Shown here piece after piece: positions 7,858-15,507 of a stretch of DNA of 64,000 nt. Under the pieces are notes generated by a model, which did no database searches, was not told the origin of the DNA, and was given only the letters and a program-made list of their open reading frames with translations. Source of the DNA: a bacterium (lineage in GTDB: Bacteria; CAIWAD01); the NCBI GenBank assembly GCA_030685015.1, contig JAUXWS010000067.1, positions 77,397 to 141,396 of the forward strand, written 5' to 3'. Each line of letters opens with the position of its first letter. The first letter of the stretch is position 1. The position numbers were made by a program, and so were the translations under genes.

Positions 7858-8778
7858 ATGCGGATGACCATGCGCACGGTGTTGCCAACTGCCCTGCTGG
7901 GCGCCCTGCTCGCGGGATGCGGAGGGGGATCCTCCGAAACGAGCGCTCCGATCCTTGGCTTTGCTTCGAGCGAGCGCGGACCCCTGCCGGGCATGCGCTT
8001 CGTCAAGATCAAAGCGGGATCCTTCATGATGGGCAGCAGCAATGAAGAGATCGCCTACTGGCAGGCCCATCCCCCGGTGGAGGAGCTTGCATTCTTAAAG
8101 GTGACCCCTGCGGATTGGCGTACATGGGTGGCGGTCGAGGGACCACAGCATGAAGTGCGCGTCAGCACCTTCCAGCTGATGACGACGGAGGTGACGCAGG
8201 CCCAGTGGCAGGCCTTGATGGGCGACAATCCATCCTTCAACAAGGGTGGCGACTTGCCGGTGGAGCAGGTCAGTTGGCAGGATGTGCAGGGCTTTTTGGC
8301 TGAGATCAACCGTCGTGATTCGTCCTTTCACTATCGCCTGCCCACGGAGGCGGAGTGGGAGTACGCTTGCCGGGCGGGGTCGACCGGCTCCTGGAGCTGC
8401 GGCAATGACGAGGAGTCGCTGAAGGACATTGCCTGGTATTGGAGAACCAGTGGTGATGTGGTGCTGGGCGGCAACTGGGACGTAGGCCGCATCCGGTCCA
8501 ACAACCCCCGGACCCATCCCGTGGGGGCCAAGTCGCCCAATGCCTGGGGTCTGTACGACATGCACGGCAATGTCTGGGAGTGGTGCGCGGATTGGTACGG
8601 GCCCTACGCGGCGGAGGCGCAGCGGGATCCCACCGGCCCTTACAGCGGCTCCCGTCGCGTCTATCGGGGCGGCGACGCCGCCAGTGGCGCGGCGGGTCTG
8701 CGCGCAGCCTACCGCGACTTCCGGGGTGCCGAGCGACCGCGCCGGTGGCCTGGGTTTCCGTCTCTGCAGGACCGTTAA
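7858..8778 (+). CDS. DGR target: FGE/SUMF1-domain lipoprotein with 3' variable repeat (frameshifted end)
   Basis: A 306-residue lipoprotein. The signal peptide ends in LLGALLAGC, so Cys21 would be lipidated. An FGE-sulfatase (formylglycine-generating-enzyme-like) domain follows, with GMRFVKIKAGSFMMGS near residue 45, YRLPTEAEWEYACRAG near 160 and LYDMHGNVWEWCADWYG near 232. In DGRs this C-type-lectin-related fold carries the variable ligand-binding face. Residues from about 263 on are encoded by the variable repeat (8645-8776). Family members normally end LGFRLC..., but here the frame shifts after RDFRG and ends GFPSLQDR at 8778. Removing one G from the run at 8723-8726 restores GLGFRLCRTVNP and a stop at 8785. 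ATG 7858 begins the signal peptide. Confidence 0.9.
   Translation: MRMTMRTVLPTALLGALLAGCGGGSSETSAPILGFASSERGPLPGMRFVKIKAGSFMMGSSNEEIAYWQAHPPVEELAFLKVTPADWRTWVAVEGPQHEVRVSTFQLMTTEVTQAQWQALMGDNPSFNKGGDLPVEQVSWQDVQGFLAEINRRDSSFHYRLPTEAEWEYACRAGSTGSWSCGNDEESLKDIAWYWRTSGDVVLGGNWDVGRIRSNNPRTHPVGAKSPNAWGLYDMHGNVWEWCADWYGPYAAEAQRDPTGPYSGSRRVYRGGDAASGAAGLRAAYRDFRGAERPRRWPGFPSLQDR
8645..8776 (+). repeat. DGR variable repeat (VR)
   Basis: A 132-base segment at the 3' end of the FGE-domain gene, nearly identical in layout to the template repeat at 10751-10881. Aligned base by base, 18 substitutions fall opposite template adenines (to G, T or C). Three internal ones fall at other bases, and one lies in the 3' border after a shared 21-base stretch ending TCTCTGCAG. 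That stretch is the likely initiation-of-mutagenic-homing site. One extra G lies in the GGGG at 8723-8726. Confidence 0.93.
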
Positions 8779-8824
8779 CCCTTAGCTCTCTTACCCTCTT
8801 ACCCTTTGCTGCGATGGGCGGGGT

Positions 8825-8882
8825 GGTCGACCGGGCGCCGCCCGCCCGAGCGAAGCCGGGGCGAGGTGGCGCCCGGTCGACC
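8825..8882. repeat. 15-bp inverted repeat downstream of the VR
   Basis: GGTCGACCGGGCGCC at 8825-8839 is perfectly complementary to GGCGCCCGGTCGACC at 8868-8882, with 28 bases between. It starts 49 bases after the VR. In the Bordetella phage DGR a hairpin or cruciform just beyond the target repeat promotes retrohoming, so this may be the equivalent. It could also simply terminate transcription of the lipoprotein gene; no T-run follows. Confidence 0.7.
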
Positions 8883-8922
8883 GCGCGGGTGGACAGGATC
8901 GAGCTTTTCTTAGGAGTGACGT

Positions 8923-9438
8923 GTGACCGTGCGCATCATCACGATTCCCTTCGACCGGGAACGAGGGATTTTTCCAGAGGAGGAGTTGAATCGCTTCTGC
9001 GCGGCTCGCCAGGTGCTGCACAAACGGCCGGAGTTTTTCTCGCACCAGGGGCGTGCCTGGTGGACGGTGTGGTTGGAGGTCGAGGAGGTCGAACCGGGTC
9101 AATCGATTCCGGAAGGGCTGAATGCGGCCCAAGCAGGTATTTTGAAACGGTTGCGCGAGTGGCGCATGCAGGTCGCGGACAAGGCGGGTCTGCCCGCCTA
9201 CGTGGTGTTGACCAACCGGGAGCTTGAAGAGGTGGCCCGACGAAAACCCGGCACCCTGGAGGCGCTACGCGGCATCCATGGCTTGGGTCAGAAGAAGCTG
9301 GCCCGTTACGGCAAGGCCATCCTGGCCCTGGTGTCGGAGACGGGTCCGCCCACGCTCGAGGTCACGCAGGCAATGGACCGTGAACCGCCTGCTGAAGCTG
9401 AGCCACCCGCTGCCACGGAGACGGCTGAGCATGCATGA
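8923..9438 (+). CDS. HRDC-domain protein, DGR accessory
   Basis: A 171-residue soluble protein. Residues about 70-140 (ILKRLREWRMQVADKAGLPA, YVVLTNRELEEVARRKPGTL, IHGLGQKKLARYGKAILALV) form an HRDC domain, the helical nucleic-acid-binding module of RecQ helicases and RNase D. The N-terminal 65 residues resemble a small mixed domain of unknown type, and the C-terminal 25 residues are Pro/Ala/Glu-rich. HRDC proteins are known DGR accessory genes, probably contacting template RNA or target DNA. GTG 8923 has a TAGGAG site 6 bases upstream. The gene overlaps the Avd start by 8 bases, so translation is probably coupled. Confidence 0.85.
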   Translation: MTVRIITIPFDRERGIFPEEELNRFCAARQVLHKRPEFFSHQGRAWWTVWLEVEEVEPGQSIPEGLNAAQAGILKRLREWRMQVADKAGLPAYVVLTNRELEEVARRKPGTLEALRGIHGLGQKKLARYGKAILALVSETGPPTLEVTQAMDREPPAEAEPPAATETAEHA

Positions 9439-9772
9439 GGCCGCGCCGCTTCTGGAGCATTGGAATCGCTTCCTCGACTGGCTGCTGGATCGCCTGGAGC
9501 GCTTTCCCCGGGATGCGCGCTTCACCATCAGCCAGCGCATGGCCAACTTGGCCCTGGACGCCTTGGAGGCCATCATCGAGGCGGCCTACACCAAGGACCG
9601 TGTGCCCATTCTGCGCCGCCTGAATTTGATTCTGGAGAAGCTTCGCGTGATGGTGCGGATCAGCCATCGACGCCGCTACCTCAGCACGGACCAGTACGAA
9701 CATGCTGCCGAGAACCTGCTCACCATTGGCCGCATGGTCGGCGGTTGGTTGCGACATGCTGCCGCAGGGTGA
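9431..9772 (+). CDS. avd: Avd-like DGR accessory protein (four-helix bundle)
   Basis: A 113-residue, helix-rich, basic protein matching the bAvd/S23-like family: HWNRFLDWLLDRLERFPRDA, FTISQRMANLALDALEAIIE, RLNLILEKLRVMVRISHRRR and YEHAAENLLTIGRMVGGWLR give four amphipathic helices. In the Bordetella phage system Avd forms a pentamer that binds the reverse transcriptase and the template RNA and is needed for mutagenic cDNA synthesis. The length is close to the usual 110-130 residues. Start ATG 9431 overlaps the HRDC gene, and the RT gene starts inside its 3' end, so the three genes are tightly coupled. The MHEAAP start was chosen over an open frame that extends upstream because it fits the family and the overlap. 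Confidence 0.88.
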   Translation: MHEAAPLLEHWNRFLDWLLDRLERFPRDARFTISQRMANLALDALEAIIEAAYTKDRVPILRRLNLILEKLRVMVRISHRRRYLSTDQYEHAAENLLTIGRMVGGWLRHAAAG

Positions 9773-10832
9773 TTTGTTTAACCAGCTCGCGTCCTTCGCC
9801 TGGCTGCTGGAGGCATGGCGTCGAGTGCGGCGGGGAGCCGGCAAGACACGGGTATCCGTGGAATTCGAGTTCAATTTGGAGCAGGAGCTGCTCGACCTGC
9901 GCGATGAGCTGCGCAGCGGCACATGGAAGCCCGCAGGGTATCGTTACTTCACGATCAAGGAACCAAAGGAACGCTTGATCGCCGCGGCGCCCTTGCGCGA
10001 CCGCATCGTACACCACGCCGTGGTCGGGCTGCTGGAACCGATTTATGAGGAGCGTTTCATCGAAGACTCCTACGCGACGCGCAAGGGAAAGGGTATGCAC
10101 CTGGCAGTGTGCCGCGCCCAGGAGTTGGTGAGGCGGCATCGCTGGCATTTGAAGGTCGACATTCGCCAGTATTTCCCCAGCGTTGATCTGGATCGTCTCG
10201 GCCTGCAACTGCGCCAAGACATTGGTTCGGATCCCATCATCGATGTCCTGGAGCGCATCCTGCGCTGCGATCCGAGTCGACCCGGCCTGCCCATCGGCAA
10301 CCTGACCAGCCAGTTTCTCGCCAACGTCTACCTGAACGGGTTTGATCACTGGGTGCAGGATGAACTGCGTCCGGCAGGCTATGTGCGCTACATGGACGAC
10401 ATGGTCTTCTTTCATGACGATCGGTCCGCGCTGAAGAAAATGTTGCCGGAGGCGAGCGGGTGGTTGACCATGCAGCGCGGTCTGCGCTTGAAGGAATCGG
10501 CCACTCGAATCAACCAGCGGAACCACGGCCTGGGCTTCCTGGGTGTCAGGATCTTCCCGGAGTTGATCCGGGTGCGGAGAGAGAGCTTGCGTCGGTGTCT
10601 GCAGCGATTGTCGCGACGCGAGTGGCAATATCAATCAGGGTGGCTGTCCGAGGACGAGCTTGCCGTCTGTGCGCAGAGCGCCGTGGCGCACCTCGCACAC
10701 TGGAACAGCCATGCATTACGACGATCGATCTTCAAGGGCGATCATCATCGGCGGCTCCCATCGCGTCAATCGGGGCGGCGACTACACCAATGCCGCGGCG
10801 AATCTGCGCGCAGCCAACCGCGACAACAATGA
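9756..10832 (+). CDS. DGR reverse transcriptase
   Basis: A 358-residue reverse transcriptase. Motif A is LKVDIRQYFPSVD (about residue 130), the catalytic motif is YVRYMDDMVFF (YMDD at about 211-214), and the preceding motif reads LPIGNLTSQFLANVYL (about 178). The SQ in place of the QGxxxSP of group II introns and retroviruses marks the DGR clade. The enzyme copies template RNA with errors at adenines. ATG 9756 lies inside the avd 3' end. The last 27 codons (from 10751) lie inside the template repeat in another frame, so the C-terminal tail LPSRQSGRRLHQCRGESARS is read from template DNA and may be dispensable. Confidence 0.95.
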   Translation: MLPQGDLFNQLASFAWLLEAWRRVRRGAGKTRVSVEFEFNLEQELLDLRDELRSGTWKPAGYRYFTIKEPKERLIAAAPLRDRIVHHAVVGLLEPIYEERFIEDSYATRKGKGMHLAVCRAQELVRRHRWHLKVDIRQYFPSVDLDRLGLQLRQDIGSDPIIDVLERILRCDPSRPGLPIGNLTSQFLANVYLNGFDHWVQDELRPAGYVRYMDDMVFFHDDRSALKKMLPEASGWLTMQRGLRLKESATRINQRNHGLGFLGVRIFPELIRVRRESLRRCLQRLSRREWQYQSGWLSEDELAVCAQSAVAHLAHWNSHALRRSIFKGDHHRRLPSRQSGRRLHQCRGESARSQPRQQ

Positions 10833-10881
10833 GCCGAGCAACCGCGACAATGACCTGGGTTTCCGTCTCTGCAGCACCGTT
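10751..10881 (+). repeat. DGR template repeat (TR)
   Basis: A 131-base template matching the VR at 8645-8776. Read in the target-gene frame it encodes SHRVNRGGDYTNAAANLRAA followed by NRDNNEPSNRDNDLGFRLC. This contains eight Asn codons (AAC/AAT), the codon type that gives the widest amino-acid choice under adenine mutagenesis. It begins inside the RT gene and continues 49 bases past the RT stop. The 3' border differs from the VR (GCAGC versus GCAGG, GTTG versus GTTA), as expected for IMH* versus IMH. Confidence 0.94.
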
Positions 10882-10892
10882 GACGGGCTGAT

Positions 10893-10916
10893 TCGCAACC
10901 TCCATGGATGTTGCGA
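10893..10916 (+). other. Small hairpin just 3' of the TR
   Basis: TCGCAAC (10893-10899) pairs with GTTGCGA (10910-10916) around a 10-base loop. It sits 12 bases after the TR, where the Bordetella-type DGR RNA has a structured spacer that primes reverse transcription. Functional assignment is inference from position. Confidence 0.4.
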
Positions 10917-10990
10917 CCGTGTGGCTTGACCACGTTCCACCAGCGGTCCCGATGATCGTCCCGCCCTGCTGACATAGGCAGGCAAAGAGA

Positions 10991-11023
10991 GGCACCGGCT
11001 CTCAACATCAGAGGGTCGGTGCC
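10991..11023. terminator. Hairpin at the end of the DGR transcript
   Basis: GGCACCG (10991-10997) pairs with CGGTGCC (11017-11023), with an inner CTC/GAG pairing and a short T-containing tail (GATTTCC). It lies between the DGR and the convergent purB stop at 11091, so it could end transcripts from either side. Confidence 0.5.
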
Positions 11024-11090
11024 GATTTCCTCTCAAGGGTGTGCTCCAAGACCTGCTTGGTCCCGGTTGAGAACCTTCTGCAATCAGGGT

Positions 11091-12533
11091 TTACACCCTC
11101 AGGTCCTCCTCCTCGCCTTCCAGCGCCTCCCGATTGGCGTCCAGCAGGGGCTGGACCTCGCGGCGCAGGTAGTCCTCCACCTGGCCGGCGGCCCGGCCGG
11201 TGAAGGTGCGGGGATTGCAGAGCACGCGCAGGTCGGTCAGGGTGAAGGGAATGCTGGTGTCCTCGGCCAGCAGCTCGAGCAGGTTGTTGTCCAGCCCCTC
11301 CTCCTTGACCCGCCGGGCGGCGCGCATGGAAAGCTGGCGGATCGCCTCGTGCAGCTGCTGGCGGTCGCCGCCGCGCTTGACCCCCTCCATCAGGATGGTC
11401 TCCGTCGCCATGAAGGGCAGTTCCGCGTCCAGGCGGCGGCGGATCACCTCGGGGTAGACCACCAGTCCGCTGAACACGTTCTCGAGGATGAGCAGGACGG
11501 CGTCGGCGCACAGAAAAGCCTCGGGCACGACCAGCCGCTTCTGGGCGCTGTCGTCCAGGGTGCGCTCGAACCATTGGGTGGCGGCGGTCATGCCCACGCC
11601 CTGCGGATAGGCCATCAGCACCTTGGCCAGGCTGGCGGCCCGCTCGCAGCGCATGGGATTGCGCTTGTAGGCCATGGCGCTGCTGCCGATCTGCTCCTGC
11701 CCGAAGGGCTCCTCCACCTCCTTCAGGTGCTGCAGGAGGCGGATGTCCCCCGTGATGCGGTGCACGCTGCGCCCCAAACCGGCCAGCCAGTCCAGGATGC
11801 GGGCGTCCTCCTTGCGCGGGTAGGTCTGGCCGCACACGGCGTAGTCCCGGGGGAAGTCCATGCGCTCCAGGATGAGCTGATCCAGCTGGCGCACCTTCTC
11901 CTCGTCGCCGTCGAAGAGGGCCAGGAAGCTGGCCTGGGTGCCGGTGGTGCCTTTGCAGCCCAGGAAACGCAGGGTGGCGAGCCGGTGCTCCAGGTCCTCG
12001 AAGTCCAGCATCAGGTCTTGCAGCCAGAGGGCGGCCCGCTTGCCCACCGTGACGGGTTGGGCTGGCTGGAAATGGGTGAAGCCGAGGGTGGGCAGCTCCT
12101 TCCAGCGGTCGGCGAAGGCGGCGAGGCGGGCAATGACCCGCAGCAGGCGGCGTCGCAGCAGGCGCAGGGCCCCGCGCAGCTGGATGAGATCCGTGTTGTC
12201 GCCCACGTAGGCGCTGGTGGCCCCCAGGTGGATGATCCCCGCCGCCGCCGGACACTGCAGTCCCCAGGCGTGGACGTGGCTCATCACGTCGTGGCGGGTG
12301 ACGCGTTCCCGGGCCTCGGCCACCTCGTGGTTGATCTCCTCCGCGGTGGCGCGCAGCTCCTCCAGTTGCGCCTCCGTCACGGGCAGCCCCAGCTCCCGCT
12401 GGGCCTCGGCCAGGGCGATCCACAAACGCCGCCAGGTGCGGAACTTGGTCTCGGGACTGAACAGGCGGCTCATGGCGGCGCTGGCGTAGCGCTCCAGCAG
12501 CGGATTCTCGTAGCGGTCGCGCGCCCTCTCCAT
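11091..12533 (-). CDS. purB: Adenylosuccinate lyase
   Basis: A 480-residue fumarase/aspartase-superfamily enzyme. It cleaves adenylosuccinate to AMP and SAICAR to AICAR, both releasing fumarate, in purine synthesis. The family signature GSSAMAYKRNPMRCE is present, as are GATSAYVGDN and THFQPAQPVTVGKR (substrate-binding and catalytic His). The length matches the eukaryote-like PurB type (about 480 residues). The open frame extends 58 codons upstream, but MERARDRYENPLLERYASA is the normal family N-terminus, so ATG 12533 is used. It is convergent with the DGR and divergent from the gene at 12810. Confidence 0.95.
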   Translation of the reverse strand: MERARDRYENPLLERYASAAMSRLFSPETKFRTWRRLWIALAEAQRELGLPVTEAQLEELRATAEEINHEVAEARERVTRHDVMSHVHAWGLQCPAAAGIIHLGATSAYVGDNTDLIQLRGALRLLRRRLLRVIARLAAFADRWKELPTLGFTHFQPAQPVTVGKRAALWLQDLMLDFEDLEHRLATLRFLGCKGTTGTQASFLALFDGDEEKVRQLDQLILERMDFPRDYAVCGQTYPRKEDARILDWLAGLGRSVHRITGDIRLLQHLKEVEEPFGQEQIGSSAMAYKRNPMRCERAASLAKVLMAYPQGVGMTAATQWFERTLDDSAQKRLVVPEAFLCADAVLLILENVFSGLVVYPEVIRRRLDAELPFMATETILMEGVKRGGDRQQLHEAIRQLSMRAARRVKEEGLDNNLLELLAEDTSIPFTLTDLRVLCNPRTFTGRAAGQVEDYLRREVQPLLDANREALEGEEEDLRV

Positions 12534-12809
12534 CTGCAGCCCCCGTTTCTGGTCCAGTGCCTTGGCGTGCCGCGGCCTCTCCGTTCCACTCCCGGCGGGA
12601 AGGGGGCGTGAGGCCCGTTCAAGTTCGAAAACCCGGCGCAGAGGAGGGATGCCCGGGTGGGGGAAACTGGGGGGCGATGCGGTCGCGTGCACAAAGGAGG
12701 CGCCCAAGGGGACAATCCGACCCTTCGCATTTGCCCCGCCGATGGGACTTTCTGACCTTTCATCCCGCTGTCATTCCATGGTTTCGCCATAGCTCGGGGG
12801 ATTCCCTTG

Positions 12810-14469
<1,660 letters not shown>

Positions 14470-14470
<1 letters not shown>

Positions 14471-14844
14471 TGAACCGCATGCAGCGCGTCAAGCAGGCGC
14501 TCGCCTTTCTCCTTGGCCGGGCCGGAGGGGGGCGGGCGCCCCTGTCGCCGGCCCTGGGGCGAAGCTTGCTGGCCCTGGCGGCGGCGGGGGCCCTGGTGTG
14601 GTTCGTCCTGCGCGACCACGGCCTCCTGGATCACGCCCGCCTCCGCCGTGCGCTGGATTCACTGGATGCCCGCTCGCGGCACCTGGAGACGCAGATCGTC
14701 TGGTACCGCGAGCGCAACCGCCTGCTGCAGGCAGGCGATCCCTTCACCCTGGAGGAGGAGGCCCGCCGTCTGGGCATGGGCCGGCCGGGAGAGGAGCTGT
14801 TTCGCGTCGTGCTGCCGGAGGACACGGCCACCGCCAAGGAGTGA
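14470..14844 (+). CDS. FtsB/DivIC-like septum formation initiator
   Basis: A 124-residue protein with one membrane helix (LLALAAAGALVWFVL, about residues 34-48). A coiled-coil follows (LRRALDSLDARSRHLETQIV), then the short conserved end EEEARRLGMGRPGEELFRVV. This is the layout of FtsB/DivIC, which bridges FtsL and FtsQ in the divisome. The position straight after eno is typical of ftsB. The ATG overlaps the eno stop (ATGA). Confidence 0.85.
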
Positions 14845-14847
14845 GAC

Positions 14848-15507
14848 ATGGTCAAGCGCCTGCGCAACATCTTCATGACCGGCGTGCTCACCATCACGCC
14901 GGTGGCCATCTCGGTCATGGTGCTGGTGGGCATCTTCAACTGGCTGGACCAAGTGCTGGGCCAGATCATCCTGCGCATCCTGCGGGACATGGGCCTCCCC
15001 TACATCCCGGGGCTCGGATTCATCCTCCTCGCCCTCCTCATCCTCCTGGTCGGCCTCCTGACCCAGCACTACCTGGGCCGACAGGTGCTCCGGCTGGGCC
15101 AAGCCGTCGTCGAGCGCATCCCCTTCCTCAGCAAACTGGTGCGAGCCGTGCGCCAGATCATGGACTCCTTCGTCACCTCGAAGAGCGAACTCTTCCGCCA
15201 GGCCGTCCTGGTGGAGTATCCACGCCGGGGGACCTGGTGCGTCGGCTTCCTGACCCGGCGGGCCGGGGGCGAGGTGCGCGAGAAGCTGCGCCCGCAGCAG
15301 GACAACCGGCTGCTCTCCCTCTTCATCCCCACCACGCCCAACCCCACCAGCGGCGTGCTCATCTTCGTGCCCGAGGAGGACACCATCCTGCTGGAGATGA
15401 GCGTGGAGGAGGCCGTCAAGCTGGTGGTGTCGGGCGGCGCCCTCTTCAAACCGACGGGCTCCGATCCGGTGGGCCGGCGCGCCGCGGCCCCGCCACCGCA
15501 GGTGTGA
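14848..15507 (+). CDS. DUF502 family membrane protein
   Basis: A 219-residue protein. It has two N-terminal membrane helices (FMTGVLTITPVAISVMVLVG and IPGLGFILLALLILLVGLLT) with the DUF502 motif TGVLTITPVAIS. A soluble domain follows, with IPFLSKLVRAVRQIMDSF and LFIPTTPNPTSGVLIFVPEE; the PTTPNPTSG stretch is characteristic. The function is not known. It follows the FtsB-like gene by 3 bases and overlaps the next gene (GTGA), indicating an operon. Confidence 0.92.
   Translation: MVKRLRNIFMTGVLTITPVAISVMVLVGIFNWLDQVLGQIILRILRDMGLPYIPGLGFILLALLILLVGLLTQHYLGRQVLRLGQAVVERIPFLSKLVRAVRQIMDSFVTSKSELFRQAVLVEYPRRGTWCVGFLTRRAGGEVREKLRPQQDNRLLSLFIPTTPNPTSGVLIFVPEEDTILLEMSVEEAVKLVVSGGALFKPTGSDPVGRRAAAPPPQV

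Noticed and set aside
7858-8778. Annotation as a sulfatase-maturing formylglycine-generating enzyme
   Set aside because: The domain matches, but the VR, the lipobox and the linked DGR genes show that it is a variable binding protein rather than the maturation enzyme.
9756-10832. Reverse transcriptase as group II intron or retron
   Set aside because: The SQ motif (IGNLTSQ), Avd, and an adjacent TR/VR pair fit a DGR; no intron maturase domain and no intron RNA structure were seen.
10660-10929. Small plus-strand frame ending in NLRAANRDNN...GFRLC, looking like a truncated FGE protein
   Set aside because: This is the template repeat read in the target-gene frame; it lacks the rest of the FGE domain and lies at the expected TR position.
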